Assembly: GCF_020614375.1 (NCBI RefSeq)
Contig: NZ_CP085333.1
Coordinates: forward strand, 274,578-338,577
Source: Haladaptatus salinisoli
Lineage (GTDB): Archaea > Halobacteriota > Halobacteria > Halobacteriales > Haladaptataceae
Reading direction: 5' to 3'
Length of the DNA stretch: 64,000 bases
Notes under the pieces: generated by a model
What the model saw: only the letters and a program-made list of their open reading frames with translations
The model's database searches: none
Told to the model about the DNA's origin: nothing
Part shown: positions 18,438 through 28,038 of the stretch, one piece after another
Layout of the letters: every line of letters starts with the position of its first letter
Position numbering within the stretch: the first letter of the stretch is position 1
Program-made: the position numbers and the translations under genes

Positions 18438-19370
18438 ATGGAAAGCATCGCTGTTTTTGGTATTGGAAGCACCCATTTTCGGTATGCTGTAGGAACATCT
18501 TCAGGGAAGTTTCTGACTGATATAAAAATCGAGTCAACACAACCAAACGCCCTACAGACACAGATTGTCGATGCGGTTAGACAATTGGATCAGATCGTTC
18601 CAGCGACTATTTCTGCAGTTTCAATCTCTTGTACAGGCCTTGTTGATCATCAGGCCGGTATACTCCAGGAACTGGACACTAAACATGGAACTGCAGTTCA
18701 TGACATTGATCTTAGGAGTACAATTCGTTCCAAATTTGACCTGCCCGTCTTTTTAGAGAATGATTGTACTGCAGCTGCACTTGGTGAATGGCACTTCGGT
18801 GCTGGCAAGCCGTATAACTGTGTTGCACACGTTACATTTGGAACGGGTATCGGTGCAGGTGTTGTCGAGCAAGGGCGACTTTTGCGTGGAGAATCTGGAC
18901 AAGCCGCAGAAGTTGGACTTTTTCCAGTTGCTCCAACCTTCGAACTTGACAGTTTCGGAGTCCCAGGGGCATGGGAAGCTCTCTGTTCAGGCCGGGGAAT
19001 ACCTGAGTACATTACCCACCGGCTCCAAACGGAGAACCGAGAAACAATACTCAAAGATATCTCAAATCTTAAAGCGCGTGATCTTTTCATCGCTGCTGAC
19101 GCTGGCGATACAGTTGCACAAGCGTATCTAGACCAGATTGCCCGCTATAACGCAGTGGGCATTGGTGTTCTCTGCAATGCATTCAATCCCGGTCTTGTCA
19201 CCCTTGGTGGCGGTGTCGCACTTAACAACCAACAAACAATCTTAGAGGGCATTCAAACATATGTAGACGACTTTCTCTATGTCGATAAACCGACAATCAA
19301 AATTACTGAACAGGGTGATGAAATCGGGCTCTATGGAGCACTCGCCCGCTGTACTGCCGACAGAATATAA
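18438..19370 (+). CDS. ROK-family sugar kinase (glucokinase-like)
   Basis: A 310-residue protein of normal ROK length. It contains the VFLENDCTAAALGEWHFGAG segment with the catalytic Asp region, the ATP-binding FGTGIGAGVV loop, and a C-terminal LGGGVALNN motif. The metal-binding CxCGxxGC motif of the classical ROK group is absent; the region reads EALCSGRGIPEYI, which is common in archaeal members. It probably phosphorylates a hexose or N-acylhexosamine with ATP. No sugar transporter or regulator is adjacent, so the substrate is unspecified. Confidence 0.85.
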   Translation: MESIAVFGIGSTHFRYAVGTSSGKFLTDIKIESTQPNALQTQIVDAVRQLDQIVPATISAVSISCTGLVDHQAGILQELDTKHGTAVHDIDLRSTIRSKFDLPVFLENDCTAAALGEWHFGAGKPYNCVAHVTFGTGIGAGVVEQGRLLRGESGQAAEVGLFPVAPTFELDSFGVPGAWEALCSGRGIPEYITHRLQTENRETILKDISNLKARDLFIAADAGDTVAQAYLDQIARYNAVGIGVLCNAFNPGLVTLGGGVALNNQQTILEGIQTYVDDFLYVDKPTIKITEQGDEIGLYGALARCTADRI

Positions 19371-19556
19371 TATCCGTCATATCTAGTTTATCTTCTAAGA
19401 TTGTCAATTTGTATTGCCTTCATCGACCACGAAATGGACCATCGAAAGTGGACGCGCCACGGAAACTGATTAGATTGGAAATTTCTTAGAAGTCCTCACA
19501 TCAGTTGTTTTCTACTCCGGGAAGTTTTTATCTGAGAACAACCCAGAAAGAAGCGA

Positions 19557-20627
19557 ATGGCTCGTGATGTCGATCCCTGGCTTCTCCTTCCTCGCCCGAT
19601 TCGTCAACTCCCAGCCGATTTAAGTGCGATTGGCGTACTTGTTGTTCTCACGTTAGCAGTAGTCTTGATTCCTGGTCTGAACTCCACACCCCTTCGTGCA
19701 TTTGTTGGTTTAATATTCGTTCTTTTTCCACCAGGCTATGCATTTATCGCAGCTCTCTTCCCGGAAGGAGTATCGTCAGGAAACACTCTAGAAGAAAGAG
19801 AAACTGACTCAGCCACTAGAGGTACTATCCCTCGCCCGGGATCTGGAATCGATAACCTTGAGCGTGTAGCTCTCTCCTTCGGAACAAGCATTGCAATTGT
19901 ACCTCTTATTGGCCTAATTCTGAATTTCACGCCCTGGGGAATTCGGTTGGTACCTGTATTGCTCAGCCTTAGTGGATTTACTCTCTGTATGACTGCGTTT
20001 GCTGCAGTTCGTCGGTGGAACCTTCCCGAGGATGAGCGCTTCCGTGTGCAATACAAACATTGGCTGGCAGCAACCAAAACAGAACTTGTAGAGCCAGAAA
20101 CGCAGACCGATGCAGCACTTAATGTAGTGCTCGTGATTGCATTACTCCTTGCAGTCGGAAGTGTTGGGTATGTAGTCAGTGTTCCAAATCAAGGAGAATC
20201 ATTTTCCGAATTTTACTTATTAACAAAGAATGATAGTGGTCAGTTTGTAGCCGATGATTATCCAACTAATTTCACACAAGGAGAAAGCAAACCGCTCTAC
20301 GTCGGTATCAGTAACCATGAACACCAGCGTGAGTCATATACCGTCGTAGTTCTTCTGCAGCGAGTTGAAGTTGCCAATAATACGACGCGAGTTCAGAACA
20401 CACAAGAGTTAAAGCGATTTCAGACCACTCTTGGAGAGAATTCTACGTGGCGGAAACAGCATACTATTGCTCCCACTATGGCGGGTGACCGTCTGCGACT
20501 CCAGTACTTGCTGTATAAAGATCGTGTACCTCCAAATCCATCGCAGAAATCTGCCTATCGAGAACTTCATCTGTGGATCAACGTTTCCAGTGGTTCTAAT
20601 TCCACTTCATTGCGTACATCGATGTAG
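19557..20627 (+). CDS. DUF1616-domain membrane protein
   Basis: A 356-residue protein. Four TM helices occur in the first 160 residues (LSAIGVLVVLTLAVVLIPG; LRAFVGLIFVLFPPGYAFIAALF; SFGTSIAIVPLIGLIL; LLSLSGFTLCMTAFA) and a fifth near residue 190-210, followed by an extracytoplasmic beta-rich domain (GESFSEFYLLTKNDSGQFVADDYPTNFTQG, split here for length as a family hallmark). These match DUF1616, which is often found beside archaeal glycosylation or surface-layer genes. The role is unknown. The start is the ATG after GAAGCGA. Confidence 0.8.
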   Translation: MARDVDPWLLLPRPIRQLPADLSAIGVLVVLTLAVVLIPGLNSTPLRAFVGLIFVLFPPGYAFIAALFPEGVSSGNTLEERETDSATRGTIPRPGSGIDNLERVALSFGTSIAIVPLIGLILNFTPWGIRLVPVLLSLSGFTLCMTAFAAVRRWNLPEDERFRVQYKHWLAATKTELVEPETQTDAALNVVLVIALLLAVGSVGYVVSVPNQGESFSEFYLLTKNDSGQFVADDYPTNFTQGESKPLYVGISNHEHQRESYTVVVLLQRVEVANNTTRVQNTQELKRFQTTLGENSTWRKQHTIAPTMAGDRLRLQYLLYKDRVPPNPSQKSAYRELHLWINVSSGSNSTSLRTSM

Positions 20628-20699
20628 AAACAAAAGATGGGGGTGGAGTGAACGGACATAAAAACATCAAAGTTGGCTAGGTATCTTCTTGTACCATTT

Positions 20700-21045
20700 C
20701 TCGTGAAGTACCTCGAGGATAAGCCCCGAGGCTTCACCGTTTTGTCCGTATCGTCCAGAAATGGACGGACGAAAGCGAATTTAATTCCGCTCGGACTCCC
20801 CTTAGGTCGTCTGGAAGTAATACCCGAACACTCGGTGTGTCCGTGAGGATCGGCCGCGCCATCACGGCTCGATGGCGTCCGTCGCACCACGCCGAAGAAA
20901 TGGGTTTGAGAGAGCCACATTCCTCCGCAACTGCATACAGTTGCGGCGAATTAAGGCCGTTAACTCGTCCAACTGTAGCTCTAAACACGGTAGAAACGCT
21001 ACTAAAGATCACGCGATACACCCGCGAGGTCAAGCCTCGCGGCAC
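20700..21045. mobile_element. Small non-autonomous element with hairpin ends
   Basis: A stem at 20704-20715 (GTGAAG...CCTCG) pairs with 20726-20738 (CCGAGGCTTCAC), and a second perfect 8-bp stem, 21022-21029/21035-21042, lies about 300 bases further on. Both are typical of IS200/IS605-type end hairpins (hairpin sequence GAGG...CCTC), but no transposase frame exists between them. The enclosed short frames show no domain. Interpreted as a MITE-like derivative. Confidence 0.45.
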
Positions 21046-21125
21046 TCTCGCTGTATTACTGTAGAATAAAGGAAGGTGAAGCTAAAACAGAAAATATTTA
21101 TCAGCAACTATTCTTGATCAGTATA

Positions 21126-21317
21126 ATGGGATATCAAAAGCAACTGAATAACAAAACGAACTCCTGGCTTATGGCCTCTGAGCAGATTATCGTCAAAATT
21201 ATTACTTTCTTACTTGCCCCAGTCGCTATCTTTGCTATTGGAATTGCGCTTCTCTTAGAAGGGCGGGTCTTTGAATCTGTTTCATGGATTTTTGGTGATT
21301 GGAAAGAACCACTCTAA
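21126..21317 (+). CDS. Small single-TM membrane protein
   Basis: A 63-residue protein. The ATG at 21126 follows an A/T-rich tract (AAATATTTATCAG) of haloarchaeal promoter type. One TM helix at about 25-45 (IVKIITFLLAPVAIFAIGIALLL) is followed by a short charged and aromatic tail. No family is recognised. Its length and hydropathy support a real small protein, but no homologue can be checked here. Confidence 0.4.
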   Translation: MGYQKQLNNKTNSWLMASEQIIVKIITFLLAPVAIFAIGIALLLEGRVFESVSWIFGDWKEPL

Positions 21318-21732
21318 GTAAAACGCCAACCAAGCCAGCATACGATCGTTGTGTTTGCATTTGTTTCTAAGGCACACAAATATCCTGTATTCGTCAGACG
21401 CGCGTGCGACTCGTTTCATGTGCAGATTCACACGTAGACTGCAATGAGTTCACCTGCAACCATGCCTGATTCGATCATCTCACGCCTTCAGTCGAACGTC
21501 CTCACCCCACCGTACCCTACCGACTCGAAGAAGAAACGGTAGCTGTTCGCATCGAAACGAAAAGCCTCTTGGACGGATCTCCATCAGTCAAAAATGGTCC
21601 TCGATCAACGCGCTCCCCCCCATCCTTTCCCTCTGTTCCCCTGACCTGCTTTACAGAGGGTTGAACAAGCGCGACAATGTGGTTAGTACTATATTCTAAC
21701 TTCGAGGTCTGATGTACCTGTTCCTCAAAATA
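21318..21732. other. Intergenic region with a dispersed 26-base repeat
   Basis: No gene seen. The stretch at 21393-21418 (GTCAGACGCGCGTGCGACT, then CGTTTCA) matches 37748-37773 at 23 of 26 positions, which suggests IS-end or other mobile debris at both places. Confidence 0.4.
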
Positions 21733-22050
21733 CGAACGGGGGTGGAATTGAACCACCGGGGCCACATCGTCTACGGTGGCCGCCATCGACAACACGAGTT
21801 GAAGCATCGATGGTGCTTCTACCAACAAGCAACCCGTTCACGCCCCGGAACTCCCCCGAGAGGTGGAATCGTAGGAGAGCGGTGAAGTGGCTCCCCCACG
21901 CCAACCATGACTTTGAGACCCATCGTGACGCGACGTGCTCATGTGTGAGCGAGGTCTCCACCGGGGACTAAGTTCAGCGCGACACCCGCAGTTGCTCCAA
22001 TGGTCGTCACGGCCATTGTTATGCGGTGCCTGAAAGTGAAAGAAAAGTGC
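21733..22050. repeat. Structured dispersed repeat, copy A
   Basis: First of three copies (B at 22960-23270, C at 48140-48325). It opens with a GGTGG(7)CCACC hairpin followed by a GGCCAC...GGTGGCC stem and ends with ATTGTTATGCGGTGCCTGAAAG. The middle is diverged from B. It lies directly upstream of vapB and could supply its promoter region. No reading frame is conserved among the copies. Confidence 0.6.
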
Positions 22051-22158
22051 CAGGGAAGGACGTAGAACTGCCACCGTCGCCGGAGACTACTTTTGGCGAT
22101 CCTGCGAGACTGCCGAGGGTGAGCAACACAAGCATTACGCAAACGTAAACTGTGCACG

Positions 22159-22428
22159 ATGAGCGACACTGCCGACAAACACATCCGGGTTTCGCTCGAG
22201 TACTACGAACGCCTTGCTCAGCGACGGCGCGCCGGAGAAAGTTTCGATGACGTGATTGGCCGCCTGCTCGCGGACGAACGCGACCTGCTTGCTGGATTCG
22301 GAATCTGGGAAGGGACCGACCAGCGCGAGATCGTCGAAGAGATTCACGCGGCCGGGAAGCAAGAGAGTCGGAAGCGAATCGACGAGTTGAGTAAGCGCCA
22401 ATCCACCGACCGTGAGGCGCGCGACTGA
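22159..22428 (+). CDS. vapB: VapB-type antitoxin
   Basis: An 89-residue acidic and basic mixed protein beginning MSDTADKHIRVSLEYYERL. The pattern (IRVS...YERLAQRRRAGESFDDVIGRLL) is that of haloarchaeal VapB-like ribbon-helix-helix antitoxins, and its C-terminal half would wrap the toxin. The vapC start lies three bases after its stop. The toxin is broken (see 22432-22889), so this antitoxin has no local partner to neutralise and may only be an autorepressor or a leftover. Confidence 0.75.
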   Translation: MSDTADKHIRVSLEYYERLAQRRRAGESFDDVIGRLLADERDLLAGFGIWEGTDQREIVEEIHAAGKQESRKRIDELSKRQSTDREARD

Positions 22429-22431
22429 CAC

Positions 22432-22889
<458 letters not shown>

Positions 22890-22959
22890 CAGAGTGACCG
22901 TTTCATATGTGAGTTAGCATACTATGCTAACGTTTTCGACTATGTCCCTTTCCGGCAAA

Positions 22960-23270
22960 ACGAACGGGGGTGGAATCGAACCACCGGGGCCACCAAGTGG
23001 CCGCCATCACCCATGCGAGAACCATCACATAGCGATGGTGCTTCTACCAACAAGCTACCCGTTCCCGCCCGGCACCCCCGGGAAAGTGGCAACGTGGGAC
23101 GCAACGGACCATCCCACGTACCCTATGGCGAAATACCAGTCGTAGCGCGACGTGCTTATCTGTGGTCGAGCGTCCACTGTCGGGCACCGCGTTCAGTGCG
23201 ACGCTCGCAATTGTTTCAATGGCCGCCACACCTATTGTTATGCGGTGCCTGAAAGTGAATGAAAAGTAAC
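22960..23270. repeat. Structured dispersed repeat, copy B
   Basis: This copy shows the clearest stems: GGTGG(7)CCACC at the start, GGCCAC(3)GTGGCC, a CGTGGGA...TCCCACG stem, and an outer CGAGCGT...ACGCTCG stem enclosing CACTG...CAGTG. The last two are preserved in copy C although the loops differ. It ends in the same ATTGTTATGCGGTGCCTGAAAG as copy A. It lies just downstream of the broken vapC, so copies A and B bracket the toxin-antitoxin locus as direct repeats. Confidence 0.6.
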
Positions 23271-23385
23271 GAGAGATACGCAGGACTAACTTCCTTCTTC
23301 TGCCGACCCATCGTGCTCTATCAATGTGATCTACTCATGCTTCATCACGAGCAGGCAAAGTGAGTGTGAAAACAACTGTCCGTGA

Positions 23386-23520
23386 CATGCTCCCACGACT
23401 TCAGTCGTGGGTTTTCTCGCCTGCAATTCTATAACATTCTCGGCGAGGTCGAAGATGAGATCGAAGGATAGGTGCTTTTGACATCCTCCCCGCCTTCAAG
23501 GGCGAGACTTTCTCGCCTGC
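23386..23520. mobile_element. Two orphan IS-end hairpins in tandem
   Basis: A perfect 9-bp stem, 23392-23400/23403-23411 (CCCACGACT...AGTCGTGGG), is followed by TTTTCTCGCCTGCAA. A second GACATCCTCCCCGCC...GGGCG hairpin at 23479-23500 is followed by TTTCTCGCCTGCAA. They resemble one another and the ends near 5402 and 5746. They lie just beyond the 3' end of the CocE/NonD gene. Confidence 0.5.
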
Positions 23521-23549
23521 AAGTCCGTAAAGAACATATCGTCGAAGAA

Positions 23550-25442
23550 TTATGTTGCTTCTGGCTCTTTTGTTTGAATCGGCAGTTCGACGTGCGTAGG
23601 AAAGTCGGTTTCGTGGTAAACGGTGTTCGTCGCGACGGCGTACTCGCGGTCGCCGTAGAGGTCACCCCCCGTGTTGTGGTTGACGTCGTATCGCGGGTAA
23701 TTTGACGACGAGATATCAAGGCGGATTCGGTGGCCTGGCTTGAAGACATTCGCCGTCGGATAGAGCTCCATCTCGAACTTGTAAATTTCGTCAGGTTCAA
23801 CGAAGTCAGGATCAGTTCGGTAGCCGCGATACCGTGCTCGACAGATAGAGTCTGTGAGATTGAGAGCGAAGCCAGAAGGAAAATCCGCGGTCGCTGGATA
23901 CTCGTCGATGAGCTTCGCAGTGAAGTCCGTATCGAGTGCGTCAGTTGACCCGTAGAGGCGAACACGTATCGGGCCCACGAGCTCAACTGCCTTAGTCAGC
24001 GGAGGTGTCCGGAATACGACGATGTCGTTGCGCTCCGCTATGGGCCCATACGGCGGCGTTGCCCCGAACGTCGCTGGCCGAATTCTCTGGTCGTAGCCAC
24101 CGCGACCGGTGATACTCACCGTCGGTCGATTCTCTAAAGCGAGATCCTCGATTGACTCCTCCCGGGGTTCGAAGGTATAGTACGATGAGCAGTTCCCGCC
24201 GAGAGTCGGAACGGGATTTCGTGGGTCGAATTCGTAGGTCGTGGACGAGTTCGTGTCGGTCGGACGCTCCGGTTTGAGACTGCCATCTCCGTGGGCGTAG
24301 TACTTGGTAAATACTGTGTTCGGCATTGGCCAATCACTTCCAGCCTTCCACTCTCCACCGTGGAAGAGTCGACCTTCCGTCGTTGCGGAGCCGTCGCCGA
24401 TTCCCATCTGAAAGTACTGCACCCTGGGTTCGTTCCACGCATCTTCTCCTTTGAGATAATGATCGAAGAACCGGAGCTTCGTTTCCTGGTAGTCCCGAGT
24501 CATCTCATCGCCAAAAGCCGTCTCTCCGGCGTACGGTTTTGTCCACGTCGATTGGCCACCGTGAGTCCAAGCACCCATGATCAGGAAGTGATCACTTTCT
24601 TTGCGTGATGCGAGTGCAGCGAAGTTATCGCACGTCGCCTTGGCGTAGGAATCGTACCAGGAGCCAGCGTATACGGTGGGTACATCAGCGCTATTGTCGT
24701 AATGTGCCTCGAAGTTGATGCTCGGGGATGTCCAGAATTCGTCATTGCCGGGTGTGCTCATGTAGTCAAAGAGGTATTTTTCGTAGTTTGGGATGTACCG
24801 TAGAGGCGACTGGCCGGGCGTCACCGGTTCGTTAGCGAGAACGTCCCGAGTGTCGACGTCAGCGAGCCGGCGTTGTATGTCCGGATCTTCAAGCCCCTGT
24901 TTCGCGAATCCACCGCCGATAGTCAGCGCCCACGTAAGCCACCGGAGTTCGAATGTCCCATTGTGTCGGAGGGTTGCTTTCCACGCGTTCGCGCCGCCCT
25001 GGTTGACGAACATCGCCGATAATGGCGATGGATCTTGAGTCGCCAGCGCGTTCTGCACCCAAGCCATATAAGAAGTTCCCATCGTCCCGATCTGTCCGTC
25101 GCAGTATGGTTGCTCCGCCAGCCACTCGACCGTATCGGTGCCGTCCTCGGCCTCATTTATCAGAAGATAGAATTCGCCCTCGCTCGCGTACCGGCCGCGA
25201 ACGTCTTGGATAGCGACGACGTATCCTCGCTTCGTATACCAGTTCCCTTGGTTCTCGACACGCTGTCGATCGCGTTTGTCGTACGGTGTGCGTACGAGAA
25301 GTGCCGGCTTCGGCTCGTCAATCGGTGCATTGGTCTTCTTATCAGAAGGGCGATAGATATCGGTTGCGAGCTTCGTACCGTCACGGGTTTCTATCAATAC
25401 ATCTTGATGCACCGTGACGCCATATTTGGCCTTTGTCACCAT
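23550..25442 (-). CDS. CocE/NonD-family hydrolase (X-Pro dipeptidyl-peptidase S15-like)
   Basis: A 630-residue alpha/beta-hydrolase followed by a jelly-roll domain, the normal two-domain layout. The nucleophile is Ser124 in GTMGTSYMAWV; a GAWTHGG segment supplies the catalytic His region. The C-terminal domain (from about residue 330) carries the VSITGRGGYDQRIRPA and LTDSICRARYRGYR segments typical of the family. Members hydrolyse acyl esters, N-acyl amides or dipeptidyl bonds. It faces away from the aldehyde dehydrogenase and is the first of a run of hydrolases here. The ATG at 25442 follows no strong ribosome-binding site. Confidence 0.85.
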   Translation of the reverse strand: MVTKAKYGVTVHQDVLIETRDGTKLATDIYRPSDKKTNAPIDEPKPALLVRTPYDKRDRQRVENQGNWYTKRGYVVAIQDVRGRYASEGEFYLLINEAEDGTDTVEWLAEQPYCDGQIGTMGTSYMAWVQNALATQDPSPLSAMFVNQGGANAWKATLRHNGTFELRWLTWALTIGGGFAKQGLEDPDIQRRLADVDTRDVLANEPVTPGQSPLRYIPNYEKYLFDYMSTPGNDEFWTSPSINFEAHYDNSADVPTVYAGSWYDSYAKATCDNFAALASRKESDHFLIMGAWTHGGQSTWTKPYAGETAFGDEMTRDYQETKLRFFDHYLKGEDAWNEPRVQYFQMGIGDGSATTEGRLFHGGEWKAGSDWPMPNTVFTKYYAHGDGSLKPERPTDTNSSTTYEFDPRNPVPTLGGNCSSYYTFEPREESIEDLALENRPTVSITGRGGYDQRIRPATFGATPPYGPIAERNDIVVFRTPPLTKAVELVGPIRVRLYGSTDALDTDFTAKLIDEYPATADFPSGFALNLTDSICRARYRGYRTDPDFVEPDEIYKFEMELYPTANVFKPGHRIRLDISSSNYPRYDVNHNTGGDLYGDREYAVATNTVYHETDFPTHVELPIQTKEPEAT

Positions 25443-25590
25443 ACATCATGGTCTGCAGATTGGGCAATAAACGATGCGGTTGAATGGGATACTAGTATTC
25501 GAAGTATAATGCCGAAATCAAAGAGGAAAATCAGGAACAAAGCGGATATCCTACCTAATGGTTATTGCCTTGTAAAATACGCTATCATGT

Positions 25591-27069
25591 ATGCAGGCAC
25601 CGAGTGAACTAATTCGAGACGTCTACGACCTCTACATTGGGGGAGAGTGGATTCCGTCGACAGACGATGAGCGGTTCCCCACCGTGGACCCAGCGACCAA
25701 AGAACCGCTTACGAAGGTGGCGGCAGCGAAAGCGGCCGACATTGACCGCGCAGTAGAAGCGGCGCGCGAGGCATTTGCAATATGGCGCGACACAGCCCCG
25801 GACGAACGTGGGCGTATCGTTCATCGGATCGGTCAACTCGTGCGTAAACACCGAGATGGACTGGCCGCGCTCGAGAGTTTGGATCAGGGCAAGCCACTCT
25901 CCCAAGCGGAGAGCGACATGGAGGGAGCTGCCCGCTACTTCGAGTACTACGCAGGAGCGGCCGACAAACTTGAAGGAACGAGCGTGCCAGTCGGCCCTGA
26001 GCAAGTGGACTTCACCGTGCGCGAACCCTACGGCATCAGCGCACAGATTATACCGTGGAATTTCCCCGGTAACCTCTTCGCTCGTGGTGTCGCACCAGCG
26101 CTTGTGGCTGGGAACACGGTGGTGGTCAAACCCGCCGAAGAGACACCCCTTTCATCGCTACGACTCGCGGAACTGTGCGAGGAGGCGGGTGTTCCGGACG
26201 GCGTGGTTAATGTCGTTACGGGATTCGGCGATCCCGCAGGTAAAGCGCTTTCCTCACATCCCGATGTAGACACGATTACATTCACCGGAAGTGTGTCGAC
26301 CGGCCAGACTATTATGAAGCAAGCCGCGGATAACGTGACGCCAGTCACTCTCGAACTTGGCGGTAAGAACCCTGCTGTCGTGTTTCCTGACGCCGACTTG
26401 GAGGAGGCGGCAAACTGGATTTCCAAAGCGATCTTTACGAATGCAGGGCAAGTGTGCTCGGCCGCTGACCGGGTTCTCATCCACGAGGATATCCACGACG
26501 ACCTAGTAGACCGAATCGTCGAACAAGCTGTGGGCTATGAAATCGGTTCAGGTTCAGAAAATCCCGATATGGGGCCACTCGCCTCCGAGAAACAATTCAA
26601 AAAAGTAATACGATACATCGACCTCGGGCGTGAGGAAGGCGCAACGCTTGCAACGGGCGGGAACGCGCTCAATCGCGATGGTTACTTTGTTGAGCCCACC
26701 GTGTTCACCGACGTCGAAAACGACATGCGCATCGCTCAAGAGGAAATCTTCGGTCCCGTACTTACTATCATCCCGTTCACTGACGAGGCAGAGGCATTAG
26801 AGTTAGCTAATGACGTGGAGTACGGCTTAGTAGCCGGCGTGTTCACCAGCGACGTCAAGCGTGCTCATCAGTTCGCTCGCCAGTTGGAGGCTGGCAACGT
26901 CTACGTTAACAAGTGGTTTGGCGATACGAATCAGACCCCATTCGGCGGATACAAGGCCAGCGGCATCGGACGAGAGAAAGGCCTGGAAGCGCTTAATTCA
27001 TACCTACAAACGAAAAATATCGCCGTGAATCTTGCCGAGGGCAACAGTGGGGATCTACCAGGTACCTGA
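25591..27069 (+). CDS. Aldehyde dehydrogenase family protein
   Basis: A 492-residue NAD(P)-dependent aldehyde dehydrogenase of normal length. The N-terminal YIGGEWIPSTD and PWNFPGN loops, the ELGGKNPAVV segment with the general-base Glu and the catalytic Cys in GQVCSAADR (about residue 289) are all present, as is the C-terminal PFGGYKASGIGREKG. It oxidises an aldehyde to the acid. Its position divergent from the CocE/NonD gene and upstream of the symporter suggests it acts on an aldehyde released in the same pathway. The exact aldehyde is unknown. Confidence 0.92.
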   Translation: MQAPSELIRDVYDLYIGGEWIPSTDDERFPTVDPATKEPLTKVAAAKAADIDRAVEAAREAFAIWRDTAPDERGRIVHRIGQLVRKHRDGLAALESLDQGKPLSQAESDMEGAARYFEYYAGAADKLEGTSVPVGPEQVDFTVREPYGISAQIIPWNFPGNLFARGVAPALVAGNTVVVKPAEETPLSSLRLAELCEEAGVPDGVVNVVTGFGDPAGKALSSHPDVDTITFTGSVSTGQTIMKQAADNVTPVTLELGGKNPAVVFPDADLEEAANWISKAIFTNAGQVCSAADRVLIHEDIHDDLVDRIVEQAVGYEIGSGSENPDMGPLASEKQFKKVIRYIDLGREEGATLATGGNALNRDGYFVEPTVFTDVENDMRIAQEEIFGPVLTIIPFTDEAEALELANDVEYGLVAGVFTSDVKRAHQFARQLEAGNVYVNKWFGDTNQTPFGGYKASGIGREKGLEALNSYLQTKNIAVNLAEGNSGDLPGT

Positions 27070-27872
27070 ATCGTCGTTTTTCGTTTTCCTTCGATTTCAA
27101 ATGAGATCTTTTCCCTTTAGCTGAATTGCAGGCGGGTAAGCCTCCTTGCTCATGGAGCGACCGACGAGAGCGAGTAGTACGGATACACTCGCCGTCTTTG
27201 GTTACTTTCACTGTCCGCCATAGCCCTACTACACCCGCGTTCGAAATTGATAGTAAGACACTCACTCCAATGTCCGGTGTTCAAACGCGACAAAAAGCGT
27301 GCATCGGTCGTGGGATTCGAGTGTCCATCCGGTAGGAGTGGGACACTCCGAACCACCTGTAACGGGAAATCGCCTGCGGAGTCTGGAACCGGCCTCAGAA
27401 CCGTCGGTTCTGATGGGCCACACAAGAGCATCGCTCTTGTGGACGCTGTGGAATCGGTTTCTGCATATTCTGACACAGAAACAGGAAGCTCCCACCGCAA
27501 CAGGTGAGGGCTGGGTAAGCCCGAACGCGGTAGGTGCGGGTAGTTCACATACCCATTCACCGGTGAAGGACAAATGCTTGCTATCTTGACATCCTCCACA
27601 CGACTAAAGTCGTGGGCTTTCTCCTGTCCTCGTGTAAAGTGTCGCGTGAACTGATCTTCGTGAACTACGTCGGGGTCACGCCCTACGGTATTTTGACCGT
27701 TCTTTCTGGAGAACAGGAATAATGGACATCATTCGAACTTCGATCATACAACCGAACACTATCCATAAAAATCGAAATTATTTGGCATAGCATACATATA
27801 TTTAGATACATATGATTATTCGATTAAACCAGTATCTATAATAATACGCTCTATGATGTGGAATGTGAACTC
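27070..27872. other. IS200/IS605-derived non-coding region and promoter of the symporter
   Basis: From about 27126 to 27630 the DNA is a run of small hairpins (27402-27418 CAGAACCGTCGGTTCTG, 27423-27441 ACAAGAGCATCGCTCTTGT). At 27538-27548 it contains GCGGGTAGTTCAC, like the GGTAG(C/T)T end after the tnpB elements, and at 27591-27625 a CACGACT...AGTCGTG end hairpin. No tnpB frame survives. It looks like a decayed or RNA-only derivative. The AT-rich run 27740-27860 is the probable promoter of the small-membrane-protein and symporter operon. Confidence 0.45.
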
Positions 27873-28037
27873 ATGACAATACTCGGGTTACCACTTGACA
27901 TGTTCCTGGTGTTCGCATTAACGCTCATCGCCGGTAGCCTAGGCGCGCTCCACTTTGTTGTGGTGCACGTTCTTCTGGGCAAACCCGTGGACGAATCCGG
28001 CCTTGAAAAGACGGCGGATACGAGGAGTATTCGGTAG
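27873..28037 (+). CDS. 54-residue membrane protein, likely partner of the adjacent sodium symporter
   Basis: The small frame MTILGLPLDMFLVFALTLIA continues to KTADTRSIR and a TAG at 28035-28037, one base before the symporter ATG at 28039. It has one strong TM helix (about residues 9-33, LDMFLVFALTLIAGSLGALHFVVVHVLL) followed by a short charged tail. A small membrane protein directly before an SSS-family symporter is known for other members, such as the DUF997-type partner of a pantothenate symporter, but I do not see that family here. It is probably translationally coupled and may stabilise the symporter. Confidence 0.65.
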   Translation: MTILGLPLDMFLVFALTLIAGSLGALHFVVVHVLLGKPVDESGLEKTADTRSIR

Positions 28038-28038
28038 C

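Noticed and set aside
21733..21760. tRNA-like T-arm (GGTGG-7-CCACC) at the edge of repeats A and B
   Set aside because: The anticodon and acceptor parts do not fit; the neighbouring stem is a GGCCAC/GTGGCC hairpin of variable loop length, not a tRNA arm.
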